Positions 12,201-25,330 are shown, counted from the stretch's first letter. The stretch: 62,000 nt of DNA from Branchiostoma floridae (GCF_000003815.2 NC_049992.1:6361081-6423080), one strand, 5' to 3'. A program made the numbers and translations. Notes: a model not told the origin generated them from the letters alone.

Positions 12201-15200
12201 TGCCGTAAATTGTATGAATCAACACTTAATCAGAAGAAGGTATCAAACATAACGTACCTCGATAGGCAAGCTTGAATCCCCTCGCGGAGTACGAGTCATC
12301 CGAGATGAAGGAGAGTGTTGCCCGGTTGGTGCTGGTGAAGATTGGCGATGAATACACAGAGCTGGAGCCGTTCAGGTTCGCGCGCCTGTACCCATGGACA
12401 CATACGTCGTGTATCTCGAGACGGTCGTTTTCTTCCAATTCGAACTCTTCCAGCGTAAACTCTATCACATCGTCCTCGCCTGGGACTGTGATGTCCCACT
12501 GACACTGAAGGTTGTTCGGGTAGTTGACATTTTCTTCATACCCGGGGGATGAAATTCGACCGGAGCTTCCACCTCTGCTTCCACCACAGTACACTGCCGA
12601 GTAAAAAATATTCACTTTGATGAACATCCATGTTCGGAAATGAAACTCTCTTCAGCTAGACTGTATTGTTGCTGACCAATATAGAGATCAACAAAGTGAG
12701 TGAGTGAGTGAGTGAGTGAGTGAGTGAGTGAGTGAGTGAGTGAGTGAGTGAGTGCGTGAGTGAGTGAATGAGTGAGTGAGTGAGTGAGTGAGTGAGTGAG
12801 TGAGTGAGTGAGTGAGTGAGTGAGTGAGTAAGAAACGAATGGGTGAGTGAATGATATATTAATTAGTGAGCAAGTGAGTGACTGTTTAAGTTCGTGAGTG
12901 GATGAGTGGGCGAAAGAGTGAGAGTATTTACGGATGTTTATACTTTCGCCATTTATGCCATTTATCTCTAATACATACAACATTCTAAATGTCATTTGTA
13001 TCAAATATGCCGGCATACCTGTTGCCTCAAGTTGCTCCCCACAGTTTTCTTCATCACCTGAAATTTAAAAAGGATGCTTTTAAATTCATGAATTGAAAAT
13101 GAATGATTTTCTTCTGTTATCTTTATATTTGTTGGTTTATTTATATTTATATATAAGGTACAAAACGTAATGACAATACAAACATTCAAGCGACAAGGTT
13201 ACGGAGTTTTAATGTAAATATATATAAGAAAATGGCATTGGAAGCGTCATACTTTCTAATTCTTATGACTTAATTTGTTTAGTTTGTATTTTTGTGTATA
13301 AATGAGCGCTTCTGTCTTTTCTGTCGTTGATGTTAAAATCCAAATCTTGCTATTGACAGTAGCTCTAGCTGCCAACTTCTATGACATTAATAAAACATAT
13401 GAATTTGATTTCGGTTGTGCTTTTCTTGAGCCCCATATTGGCGTCTATCGAAGTTTGGCCAGAATGGGCTTGCAGATAGATTGATATTGATATTGGGTGG
13501 GCCGACTACTCACTCTTTGCAGCCAGGGGCTGAATTGCGAGGAACTTACTACAATAGGCGGGCTAAATCGCAAGGGTCTGGAGCGAGCTGTCATTCGGTG
13601 CCACTCATGTGACCTCAATACGACAGTAATTGCCCCAGTTGCGGCCAATGGATTGTAGGTTTTGAACCACTCACACCATCGCACGTATGGCGGGTTCTTT
13701 AACGTGCCTGGGGTATGGCTCTCCCCAGACACGGGACCTCCATTTAACGTCCTATCCGAGGGACGGCCCTAGACGAAGCTAGGTACTCATTTTCACCTGA
13801 GTAAAGTGAGGAAAGTCGTGTTAAGTGCCTTTCCCAAGGGCACAAGATCGATAACACGGCAGCCGGATTCGAACCCGTGACCTCTCGGTCACGGGCCGAA
13901 CACGCTGCCACTGCGGTATTCCAAAACGGCAATAGAAACAAAGTAACTTACCAATCTGGCAGACGTAGTGTGCCTCTTCTTCGCAGTTCTCAATCTGCCA
14001 TCCGCCATCTGACGCCATTGTGACGCAGCCCTTTCCCGACGGTTCTCCCGGTGCCCAGTTACTGTACGACGTGTCGCCTGGAGTCCCGTCCAAAAACGAC
14101 CATGATTCCTAATTGAATACAGCAAGGCCAGACTTTGTTCAGAAAGAAGATAAACAGTTATTATGAAGTAAACTGATTCCCTCTTTATTGATTGTACTTT
14201 ACATCTCGTTAATTACTGTAAATGCATTTAAGTTCGCGGGGATTTAATTTCGCGATAGCGGTAAAAAAGGACTTTTCACGGTGGTGTAAATTTCGCGGTG
14301 GCGCCATGCACTGTACTCTCTTACTGCCAGGGAAAAATATTCCAGGTGGTTTTAAGTTCGCGGTAAAACGACCACCGCGAAAACCGCGAATATTTAACCA
14401 CCGCGAAAGTTTCTGCATTTAAGTTCGCGGGGATTCTATTTCGCGGTAGCGGGAAAAAGGACTTTTCGCGGTGGTTTTAAGTTCGCGGTAGCACCATAGA
14501 GTGAGGTCTAATACCATAATAGAAAAATGTTCGCGGTGGTTTTAAGTTCGCAGTGAAGTGGTCACCGCGAAAACCGCGAACATTAATCCACCGCGAACAT
14601 TTTTCTGTAGTCTCTCCCTCGCGTCATGGTTAAACTAATAAACATACATTGATGAACACACATGACTATTTACTACATGAAGCAAGCAAGGAAGCAATGT
14701 TATCAGTAAGGGCTCTTAGGCTAAGGTCACATTTCCACAAAGGGCCCCGGCCGGGCAGCTGTCGGGAACGATAAGTATGATATAAAAGACAACATCAACA
14801 CAAAACGGTCCAAAAAAGATCAACAGCATGCCTTGTGTATATTTATTGGCATGAACTTAAATTTTCGTTTCCGCAAACAGCCCGGCCGGGCCCCTGGTAG
14901 GAAATGTGACGTAGGCCAAAGCAGGACAAGGTACACATCTTTTGAAGTTCAAATATTCTTAGACTAGTAGTTAGTCATCATTAGGAAATAGTTAATAAAG
15001 ATGAAATCAATACTGAGAAGAGAAAAAAGCTATAAAGGCCAATTAGTTAACGAATATTTGACATACCTCTGTCGCCTCAAGTTTGATGCCGACCCAAGCA
15101 CCACCGTCCAGAGATGACTCTCCTATTTTGCCCTTCACGTAGTCATTGAGTTCTTTCGTTTGGGGCTGAGCAAGGCGTCCTCCACCGAACTGACCACAGG

Positions 15201-18200
15201 CGGCGACTGCCTCGTCAAACGACTTCTTTCTTCTGGAAACCCTAAAGAAAGCCTCGCCATGTTGTTGATACCCAACAGGAGCAAGGTCCACTGGAGCTGT
15301 ATTTGAGATTTTGCAAAATCAAGATCTTTTCAAAGTGAGCACACAGAATGATTTGCATGATAAAGATACTAGTTGAATATAATTTTGAATATGCATACTT
15401 ACAAAAATCTAATGAATAGCAAAATAAATTCAATATATGCTATTTCTACTTAATATTTAGCTATAGTCTATTAAAGAGTTTGAGTTTCTTTTCGGCAGGC
15501 AGTGGAAGCTGAATTGCTCAATTGGCACCCAGCATCTTGATTGATTACTGGGCTGGATTGAACATAAGCAAGAATTAAGACACAGTCTGTTGACTTGTTG
15601 ATTTGTAATAGTTTTACAAAATAAAAATTTATTAACCATTAATAAAAGGAATCATCATTATCATTCCAGATTGTTTTGTGATGGACGGTTTCATCATTTG
15701 TTCACGGTTTCATCATAGTTGCGAAGATAAAGATACCTTGTATCTGACAGATGTACTTGGCCATCGTCTCAGAAGACAAATCTTGCCAACTGCCAGTACC
15801 GCGTAGTACCGTACAGTTGTTGTCTGTTATGGACGGATATCCGGCTCCCCACTGTTGATATCCACAGAGCGGATTCCCGTCTTCCCAGACCCACGCTTCG
15901 TTGTCTTTGTACAGTCCGATCCAATAGGTGCTGACGATGTCGACAAGAACTGCCATCTCGTGAAGGAAAACATCGATATGTCGATGTCGTGGCATGGCCA
16001 GCGTTCCGCCCTCCTGTTGGCATGTTGCAAGCGCGTCCTGCCGGGTCTTAGCGGCGCGGTGTATGGTTTGTAACATGTGCCTCCATGGACGATGTAGCCA
16101 GTAGGACAGCCTAAAGTCAAAAAGCATGTGCTTTAAGGACAGGCTAGTACTGTTTAATCACTCTTAAATTATCTAAAAAGTATTTCAACATAATGACAGC
16201 TGAATCATGAAGGACTGCCTTGCTGTCACAAATATATTATCATCATCATCAACAACTGGGGTACATATTAACTACTTAGTCTTAGGACTGGATGTCCTCA
16301 ACATATATTCGCCAACCATTTTCAGCCTATGATAAATCATGTTGGAATGAAATGTTTGAGATTGACAAGACTGTACCAGAAAATAGAATCCGCTCGTTCA
16401 GAACTCTATTTATACATAAAACTCTTTAGATGTCACTCTTAAGAATATTGATGAAACATTAACACATGCATGTAATGCTAGACACGGTAAAAAGCTGCAG
16501 CTAGCTTCTTTCAAACTCATACAGAACTACCCACCTATGTCAGTAAACACCTCCACCTCGCAAAGAGACAACCTCTCAGACTTCCCAGGCAGCTGGATCC
16601 GGACGTATCTGGCGACCATGGGAGTCACACAGTCCACCGTGATGCTCTGACCATCACCCGGAGTCTCGCTGTATGGGGTACCGCAGGCACGCCATGACTG
16701 ACCGTCTTGTTTTACTTGAACCACAAAGCCGTGCAGGCGGCCTCCTATACACAAAATCGACATAATATTAGAGCCAACAAGAGTTTGGAAACCTCATACC
16801 CTTAACCTCATACCTTTAATTTTTATATATGAAAACGGAATACATGTATTCGCAAGGTTGTGTTCACATGTATGCAATTTCCACCATTAAACTCATACCT
16901 TATTCTATACTAAGAATATGTATAAATGTTGCATCTGGCACCTGACAATTCAGGTCCCAATCAATTCAGTTAGTCAGTTTAAGTTTATTTCATCCATTAT
17001 ACATACGTAACAAGTCTTGTAATTAGAAAACATTGAATTATAGGAAGTATTCATTAAGCATGCGAATTCGCATCATAATGTATGTCTGCCAATGTTTCTC
17101 TATTTCTAAATACAAAAAAAACTAGATGACTGTCAACCTACAGCTATGTAAAGCCTTCCTAGCCATGAAAAAACTGAACCAAAAGCAATGTGATACATCG
17201 TAACCGATCCTGCAATTCAACAGCAAATTGTTAGGGGATCCCAAACTACACCATTAGTCCCTTATGTCTCCTTTAAATCAACACCGCAACATGTCCAGGA
17301 CAAATCAAAATATGAAAAACCAGGACGACTCACTACCGTAACACAGCCAACCACCAAAGCGCAAAAAATCACATTTAAATAGCCTGTTTCAAATATCATT
17401 GCAATGAAAATATTCCACCGGATGCGCACATAAAATGAAACTACACTGCAGGTCCACAAAAACTTCCAAGGAGGCCAAACTTAACACCACTTCACCTTTA
17501 ATTCAACACCGATCATGCACCTTACATCAACGCCACGGACAGTACGTCCAATACCAAAGATATATTTTTAAAAATTACTGGTGCAGTACCAGGATCAAAC
17601 ACAAGGAGGCCCCGAATCAACCTTCACCATCGAGATCAACCCATCCACACACAAAAAAAACAACAACAAATATCGCAATCCCTCCAGTGGTTCATGAGAT
17701 ATATCCTCGTACATAATCCAGAGTTAATATGGTACCTCCATCTTCATGGAGTTTTAAAAAATCCTTTTTATTTATTGCCATTCTCACAATCATTTTAAGA
17801 TAACTTACAGTGATAATTGAAAGGAAAGCTAAGAACAGAATCGTTTACACGATTTTGGTAATCCAAGCTGTCCCTGCCTTGCATGTTGCGCATGGTTTGG
17901 CTATACAATATAGGCGCATCGTCGTCTGGTCAGGGTTCTTGCACAAGAACCCGGATAAGCTAAAAGAGTCGGACAATGTAGTAAGAAAAGGGGGTCCAAA
18001 CATAGTCCCCAACTGACAACACTGAGTATCTGAAGAAAGGGACAATTTAATACATGTCACTTAATAAATGAAGAGCGAATTTTAATAAAAAGACGCGCGT
18101 AATTTAGTGGTTTCTACCCTGGTAATAGTTTATTAATAAAGCGTTAAATATTCTACTTACCACAACAGTCTCCCCTGTTGAGAACTCGCACCCTTCCGAT

Positions 18201-19763
18201 TGGGTAATTTCTTCCGAGGTCCACCTGCCACCACGGCCCGTCCTCCGGGTTAGTCAGGGTACACTGGTTACCCGGCACAGACGTCCCCTTCTCCCCGTCC
18301 ACAGCTAACCCTGCCGTGTTGGCTCCATTCGTGCTGCTCTGGGATGCTGGTTTTCCAAGGGCAACGTTCTCCACTAAAAGGTGCAATATGATTAGAAATA
18401 AGTGCTTAAGATGAGCATTAGCGAGATCCTTTTGGTGACGCACAAGGGGCGAGCCTAGTGGATGCACAGTCTAGGAATTGTACAGGAATGTGTCCACAGG
18501 ATTGCTAGTCCACGGGAATGTTTTGAATGTTAGTCCCAACTAGCACTATCTCTACTTCATCCAACAAATGAAAATTATCATTGTAAACATGAATCACTGT
18601 ACTAAAACGTTGTATTTCGTCATCCTATATACAGATTTAAAAAATCACTCAGACTTCTTGCTTGAACAGTATACACACTGCATAATTGCAAATTTCTCCG
18701 ATAGAACATGTAGTTCTCTCTGTAATCAGCTAGCCTCCTTCGCAGACTTAATGTTCCAGACTTAGAATAAAGTAAATAACATCAAATGAATGTGGATTGC
18801 TCACCTGTGCATGATACACTGACTTCTGCTGATTCCACCCAACCATTTTGTTTAGTGAAGAACGTCCCTGTGATTTCGTCCGCGTTGAAGTGGTTGTCCG
18901 TCACGTACATGATGTACCCGTCCAACGCTCCTACTGTTCCCCCGACAACCCATTTGCCATCACTTTCAGAGATGTAGTACAGGTACATGTCACTGGTGTC
19001 GCTTTTGTAAACAGGACGCTCAAATGACGTCATGTCCGTAAGTGAGTAGGTCGTTCTTGGTGAGCCGTTGCTGGGAGGACGGTTGTCGGAGATGCGGACA
19101 ACGCGACATCCTGACATTGGATGGACAGTTATTCGGAGCACATTACATTAAGTCTATAGCAAATGAACTTATGATATCTATTTATTCAAAGACAAGGAAA
19201 TATATATCAAAGACTATGTATCATATCTGTCAAATTATGTCTGAGGTAGCCTAAAGCTACATTACAGGAGCCAAATATGCACCTAATGCAAATAATCCCC
19301 AAATCGACAAAACGCGGTGCATCGGCAAAACATGCATGGAGCTCCTAAGCACCCAATACCATATTTAAGTCACTTGGTTTCAATTCCAGGGCAAAAACAT
19401 TTTTGGTATGATAATATCCCCCCAAACCTACTAGTAAATCAAATCATCTGTAAGCGGTGTATGCCAACATGATAAGTAAATCAAATGGACATATGTCTTA
19501 GGTGCCACATTTTAGCAGGTCATTTAGTTTTCATACCAGCCTAAGGGTACAAGAGGCCAAAGATATATAAAGTACACAACAAAATCAAGACACTCATTAG
19601 AAAATAAATGTGTTCTGATAACATACAAGTTGTGGCTACTCGGAAGAAAGAAAATCAAGTCCAAAAAGTAAGTCCAAAATCAAACAAAAAATGATTTTTG
19701 CTTACCGTCTGTCAAAATGAGCTCTAAAAGCATCAGAAAAAGAGACAGCAGTTGTCTCGACAT
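8286..19763 (-). CDS. F5/8C-lectin-CUB-ApeC surface protein, GPI-like tail
   Basis: Seventeen coding exons: 19706-19763, 18805-19110, 18161-18373, 16535-16744, 15737-16110, 15067-15296, 13952-14108, 13019-13057, 12258-12593, 11785-11873, 11106-11456, 10759-10884, 10226-10391, 9686-9873, 9453-9528, 8903-9090 and 8286-8528. Modules in order: signal peptide (MSRQLLSLFLMLL); unassigned ~105-residue module; F5/8C domain (NRGDCCGG); two C-type lectin-like domains; CUB; basic linker; helical segment; ApeC (WPAATYGLPMTT, WGKLGFPGG, VEYCC). The C-terminus FVTCTIISCVAALWFL ends at the stop after a small-residue SAA site, as in GPI signals. ApeC domains of amphioxus apextrin-like proteins bind bacterial peptidoglycan; bacterial recognition at the cell surface is inferred. 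Exon 15737-16110 holds a +2 frameshift near 16055, so the copy is either a pseudogene or mis-sequenced. The ATG exon starts after an acceptor at 19779, implying a noncoding first exon upstream. Predicted length about 1115 aa if the frame is intact. Confidence 0.8.
9190..9306. repeat. (CA)n microsatellite
   Basis: Interrupted CA dinucleotide tract in the intron between the second and third ApeC-core exons of the minus-strand gene. The open frames across it are not genes. Confidence 0.9.
12020..12120. repeat. Dispersed ~100-bp repeat, copy 1
   Basis: Contains TCCACTGGATGCC, GAGAAAAATAC, TGAATTT.AAGTGATT and GCATCATCAGTAATC-like words in the same order as 38235-38335. It is intronic and antisense to its host gene, whereas the other copy is sense. 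Confidence 0.55.
12695..12830. repeat. (GTGA)n tetranucleotide microsatellite
   Basis: About 135 bp of GTGA units with a few substitutions, in the intron between the 39-bp mini-exon and the CUB exon of the minus-strand ApeC gene. Confidence 0.95.
13470..13925 (-). mobile_element. tRNA-derived SINE, family A (copy 1)
   Basis: Read on the minus strand it begins with a tRNA-like head: an A-box-like TGGCAGCGTG and a B box GGTTCGAATCC. A ~370-bp body follows and a short ATATCA-type tail ends near 13480. The body (GGGAAAGGCACTTAA, CTTTACTCAGGTGAAAATG, TAAAGAACCCGCCA) recurs at 51725-52205 and 60180-60480. It lies a few tens of bases from a splice donor of the ApeC gene. Confidence 0.75.
14213..14608. 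repeat. TTCGCGGT hairpin repeat, two tandem copies
   Basis: Two ~197-bp copies (about 14213-14410 and 14411-14608) are built from AAGTTCGCGG and CCGCGAA words. In each copy the second half folds on itself. In copy 2, AAAAATGTTCGCGGTGG and CCACCGCGAACATTTTT are perfect inverse arms. It is CpG-rich in an AT-rich intron, looks like a MITE or foldback element, and is noncoding. Confidence 0.7.
17230..17700. other. A/C-rich, G-poor intronic segment
   Basis: The plus strand is strikingly poor in G and rich in A and C, unlike the surrounding intron. One open frame of 93 codons crosses it but has no recognisable domain or splice context. Origin unknown; possibly remains of a mobile element. Confidence 0.3.
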
Positions 19764-19942
19764 GATGGACTTGATGCGCTGCAATCAAATTAAACAGAGA
19801 AATTTTATTGCGTCATGATCACGAGAAGCGAGGAATTCCAAACAAGGAAAATACAGCAGCCCCGGAGTATGGAATCATCCAGGGCTTCGAGAAAAACCGA
19901 ACTTTTCACGATCTCCTGACTTAACTAATAGTTATTCCATGA

Positions 19943-19972
19943 AAATGTGTGTGTGTGTGTGTGTGTGTGTTT
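19943..19972. repeat. (TG)n microsatellite
   Basis: Short GT dinucleotide run upstream of the start exon of the minus-strand ApeC gene. Confidence 0.9.
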
Positions 19973-20599
19973 GTATTTCGGGATACGGTCAACAAAACTT
20001 TAGCACCTCTGGATGGATTGTTAAGATATTTTGGTAACTGGATAGACTGTTCAACGGCAGTAGCCTGAAATCCAAAATCTTTTATACTATATACGCAATG
20101 ACAGTGAGATTTGTCTTAGAGACTTCTAAACTTTTACTTCAAACTACCTTTACAGCCAAGATAAGCTCAGAAAATCATTTTGTTTGCATTCAGACACGTA
20201 AAAAATAACTTTATATTTAATTTTTTTTTGTCATTTAAAGACACGTAATTCAAAATAAACTTCATATTTAAACTAGAGTTCAACGAACCCATCTCTTCGC
20301 CAAATAATCATGCCTTTATTTAAGACTTTAAGGTCTTATTCATGTATTACTAAATAGCAAATGACTGCATGAACTGTGTTCCTCACAAACACACAAATAT
20401 TACCAAAAACCAGACTGTGACCTGACAGATGACATAGTAGCATCCCTGGTCAATCAGAATTTCATGCTTGTCAAAGACTTTGTCCCCAGTGTAAGGGCGT
20501 CCAGCTCACAAGCTAAGGCTGCTCCAGCAAAACATCTGTATAACAGCTGTGTCCATAGATATAGGTCAAAATGAGATATATAGAGCACAGTTTATTTCT

Positions 20600-21640
20600 G
20601 TTAATAAGTTTTGCTGCAGTACCTTAGGAAGTCGCTAGGGGGCCCACTATCATAATTTATCTTCGTTTTTCTGACCCCTACCCACCTACCAAATATTATC
20701 GGGATTTTTTCAAGGCTTCTCGAGTTATGCATTCCACAAACACACTCGGCCCGCTACCGTCCTAACAGAAAGTGCTACGTCAACTATTTTCGAACACAAC
20801 CTTTCTTTCCGCAACCGCTACTTAAATACTAAATATCATGAAAATCCATACACAGCTTCTTGAGTTATATGCTGTTGGCATGGATTTATGAACTTTCCTA
20901 ATTAATTATGCAAATTAGCTACTGATTTGCATAATTAGTATGACATTGTATAAGTCATCACTTATTCTATCTACATACCGAAAATCCTGATAATCCGTTT
21001 GCACGTTCTCGAGTTATTCTCGTCCAAAGTTTGAACGGAAATCGGTGCCTGTAGTTCCGAAAAAGCCGATAGGGGGTCCAAACTCACAGCACTTACTCTC
21101 TGTTCTCTGTTCTGTAGGGCTATCTACCATTTAAAAATCATGACCACAGCATGTCCAGAACACGAAGTGTCAAAATTAAAAGTTTTGCTGCAGTACCTTA
21201 GGCAGCCACTAGGGTGCCCATTATCGAACGTGACCTTCGTTTTCCTAACCCCCATCCACCTAACAAATATAATCAGGATCCATTCAAGGGTTCTCGAGTT
21301 ATCTTGCATACAGACAAACGTACTTACATACAAATCCCGCTACAGCACCGTAGGTAAGTGCCATGTAAACCATTTTCGCACTTGACCTTCCTCTCCAAAA
21401 CCGCTACACACCTACCAAGTTTCGTGAAAATCGCCCGGCTAGATTTTGACTAATGCTGCCCAAAACAAACCGCAAAAAACATACCAAGCTCGCTGCAGTA
21501 TCGTAGGAAAACGCCAGGTAAACCGTTTTCAAACTTGGCATTTCTTTCGACAACCGCTACACACCTACCAAAAATCACAAAGTTCCATCCACAATTTCTC
21601 GAGTTATATGCTGTTGACCTACATACAGCCCCAAGTCGGC
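20600..21640. repeat. Diverged ~145-bp tandem repeat
   Basis: The phrase TTCTCGAGTTAT (or close forms) occurs at about 20716, 20856, 21005, 21290 and 21595, spaced by one or two units of 140-152 bp. Each unit also carries GCTGCAGTACC.TAGG or CCGCTAC and ACCTACCAAATAT-like words. A related block with the same CCGATAGGG...GCTGCAGTACC order lies at 22298-22550. Confidence 0.6.
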
Positions 21641-22297
21641 AAAAACATACTCTTCTTGGCGAAGAGAAAAATCCCTCAGACGCAAATCTGGAGACATTAT
21701 TTGACGATAATCTAAGTCCTGAAAGAGTTGATTTGCACGCGTTTTGTAAGCGATTTAAATACATGTTTTGCTGTATGTTGTGTCACACCGATAGGGACAG
21801 GGGTAATAGAACTTTATTGCGCGACAATCGTAGCAGGTAACGTTACAATGTATGGCAATCTGAATATACATGGGAGTTGAACTTTATACTATTGCAAATA
21901 TCTAACAACTAACCTAATCTAATGTACCAGTATAAACAATTTAATATCATAAAGGCTAATACTTCAGATCATTGATACCGCCGTAAACAAGTGTTGTACT
22001 ATTCAAGGTCACCAATAATGACGCCAGCAGCTTTGTTACATGTCACATGTTCCAAACAAAACGGCAGCAGAACTATGCTAGCATGCTGGCCAGACAATGG
22101 TTTATATTTTCGAAAATGTTTGTTTTTGTTCTGAGGCACGGCACCTGGGAAAATAAATGCGTTTTCCGCAAATGACAGCGAGTGATCCTGGATAGAAAGC
22201 TTGTTCTGATCAATTGCGCCATATCGAACACGGTTCGAATTCTAAAACTACAAATAGAAGTCTGCGAATTTTGGGGCCAAATTATTCCATCCTGAAA

Positions 22298-22550
22298 ACT
22301 AGCCGATAGGGACCCCAAACTCATATCACTTCTTCCTGAGCACAAGAGCAATTTACCATCCCCAAATCGTGACCATAGCTTAACCCCTCAGAACACGAGA
22401 TAGCAAAACCGGAAGTTGCGCTGCAGTACCAAGGGAAGCCGCTAGGCGGTCCAAAATCTAATCAGTACCAGCTTTCATCACACCCCACCAACACACCAAG
22501 TATGAAACCAATCCACCAAGCCGTTCTTGTTGACTGGCACACACACGGAC
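22298..22550. repeat. Outlying copy of the ~145-bp repeat family
   Basis: Matches 21049-21300 in word order: CCGATAGGG, CCAAACTCA, ACCAT, AATCGTGACCA, CAGAACACGA, GCTGCAGTACC, CCGCTAGG, CACC.ACACACCAAGTAT. Confidence 0.5.
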
Positions 22551-23878
22551 ACAAAATACGCTACTGAAAATATAACATCCATGAAATGTAATGGGGGTAA
22601 ATATCTACTTTATGGCAGGTGGAACATTAAAGAAAACAGACACCAATAATACAAATAGTATCATTCAATAATATTATTCCCTCCCCTCCCTTCCTCTTCT
22701 TTTCAGGAGATACAGGCTTCTTGATTACAAGCGAAATTACAAGGAAATTCTATAACGTTATATATCTTATGTCGAGACTTAAGTATTTGCAACAATGGAA
22801 TACAAGGGACCCAACACTTCTAACGTTAGTCCGAAACAAGCTAGTCAAGATATCTTATTACCATATCATTACGTTAATATCAATACTATGGTTGGAGATA
22901 TGTATCAAACCTGTGCTCGTACGTACATAATGTATATCATTCTAATACTGCAATTTGTGATTTGTACCCGGGTTTTCGGGGTGGGTGGGTGTTAGGGTGA
23001 TTTCGACCCCGAGTAGTGGGGGAGGGGCGAGATCGCTGTCACAGCGGTCTGAAAAGGGTTAAATATATCGGATTTTCTCCCCAAATGAAATTAAGACGAT
23101 GGATTAGATTCAGCAGATTTAAAAACATTGAGAAAGCACCATAATCAAGGAGAGTACAGAACGAAATTCAATGAACCTGGCATTGCTTTAATAGACCACG
23201 TCTCTATATCTGTGACGTGGCATTGAGCCTTTGTTATGGTACCGGTCTACACACGGATCAATAGGCTATGTTATGGGTTGAAACAGACGTGAGGGTAAGG
23301 GTGAAAATATATTTGCCCCTCACAACGTTTAGGTGCCATGTAATGTACCACCTTTACCCTGTTTTAACTTTTACTAGTGTTAGTTTAGCTTTTGTAAGCA
23401 GACCTCCACTAAATAACTTATAACCTCACTCTTAGCTATTTGAGAAACGGCATTATGTAGTCCTTTATCCTCACTGAAACTACGAGAATAAAGCCAGCAT
23501 GTAAATTTTTACTATACTGCGTATCCAAAACATTTCACAAACGGAGACTTTGACAACATTAGATATCTCTGCATTTCAGTAATAATAATCTAATGATATA
23601 TCGCCAGGCAGCTCTGCTACAGATATCCGTCAACAAAACAAGCACAACTTCTGTTTTCATAACGAATGTTGTTTGCAGCACGTTTGGAAATAATGCTGAA
23701 TTCGAGGCTGAGGTCACGAATAAAGATGGCGGCAGGCCGCACCATTCAGTGCTACATTGCTAGCCCATTGCAAGCATCGGGAATAGTCGGCCAGCGAGCG
23801 AAATAGGACCGTTACCGTAAGCAAACCTCATTGTTCCTAGGCGCAGTATCATCAGTGAGTCCTAAAAAACGAACCTCA

Positions 23879-25330
23879 GTCGGTGGGTACCAAGAACACT
23901 GCATGTTCGTGCACTATATCAACAGATAATCAACAGCCAAATCCACCAAATATCGTATAAAGTGGTCATATAGAACTGTAGACGTACAAACATACATTTG
24001 TGCCTGATCAAGCGTCCTTTATCATATGTGCCCCTGGCGTAACTGCGCAATTGATGACGAGGGGAAAGTCCCTGAAATACTACATATATCTTTCGTCGAG
24101 ACTCAAGTTTACACAACAAGGCAATACAAGGGATAAGGTCACCAAGAATTTACAGCTAAATTCACCCAATAACGTATACATTGGTCATGTGAAAAAACTG
24201 CAGAAGCACGAACTTACCTGATCAAGAGTTCCTTACTAGATATACAAAATGTACACCTGTTGTAACTGCGCAATTGCTGACGAGGGAGAGTCCCTGACTC
24301 TGGGGCTATTTGTTACCTCATTCCATGGTTGATCTAACTCACATATATATTTTTTTATTTCTGTACAATATCTAAGCTTTTGGCGATAATAATCTAATCT
24401 GCTAAAAAATGTTTTGCGGTTTCTTGCCCCGTCTCCAACCAACTTATCCCGCTGTAACCAGATGTGTAAAAAAATAATTATGGCCATATCAGCTTCCGAA
24501 ACATTCACTGTCGTAAACAAGAGCACAAATGGAACACTATGAGCCATATTGCTGAAAATGAAAGATGAAATTCAAATGTCGTGTCATATGAAAGAACTGC
24601 AGACGTACAAACGTACCTGATCGAGCGTTCTTTACTAAATATGCACCTGGAGTAACTGTACAATTGCTGACGAGGGGAAAGTCCCTGACTCTATGTTTAC
24701 GTCTAGAACGCTATGAGTCATTGCCGAAAATGAAAGATGAAATTCAAATGTCGTTCAGTCACAAAATTACACGAACACTGCATGTTCACCATATCAACAG
24801 CTTATCAACGGCTAATACAACCAATATCGTTATAAAGTGGCCATATGAAATTGAATTAACTGCAGACGTACAAACTTACCTGATCAAGAGTCCCTAACCA
24901 AATGTGCACCTGTTGTAACTGCACAATTACTGACGAAGGAAAAGTCCCTGACTCTATATTTACATATGTCTGGAACAGTCATTGCCGACAATGGAAATTC
25001 AAATGTCGTTTAGTCACAAAATTACACGAACACTGCATGTTCACCATATCAACAGCTTATCAACGGCTTATATCCATCAAATAACGTATAAAGTGGTTAT
25101 ATAAAGTTCTGCAGACGTACAAACTTACCTGATCGAGCATTCTTTACTAAATATGCACCTGCAGTAACTGCGCAATTGCTAACGAGGGGGAAGTCCCTGA
25201 CTCAGGGGCTTTTTGTTACCTCATGGGTGGATCTAACTCACAGATAATATTTTCTATAACCTAAGCTTACGGCGATGATAATTTGATATGCTTGAAAATG
25301 TTTTGAGGCTTCTTTTTCTGTCTAAACCCC
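23879..25330 (-). repeat. Tandem array of exon-like units with splice donors
   Basis: Five copies of a unit spaced about 250-400 bp. Read on the minus strand each has GTCAGGGACTTTCC, CAATTGCGCAGTTAC and TGCA.ATTTAGTAAAG, then a donor. The pre-donor blocks are 23979-24076, 24218-24300, 24617-24691, 24880-24954 and 25129-25202. Four end in GATCAG|GTAAGT or GATCAG|GTACGT; the first has decayed to GATCAG|GC. No reading frame is conserved. The ApeC gene downstream on this strand starts translation just after a splice acceptor, so these units may be duplicated noncoding first exons. A transposon array is the alternative. Confidence 0.5.

Noticed and set aside
12612-13016. SLTH-repeat frame on the minus strand
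   Set aside because: Translation of the (GTGA)n microsatellite between two real exons.
13850-13930. Genuine tRNA gene
   Set aside because: Has A and B boxes but no full cloverleaf, and the following ~370-bp body recurs at two other sites, so it is a SINE head.
15769-16120. Alternative-frame proteins over the first lectin exon of the minus-strand ApeC gene
   Set aside because: Shadow frames; only the two pieces matching the intact paralogue are meaningful, and they are split by the frameshift.
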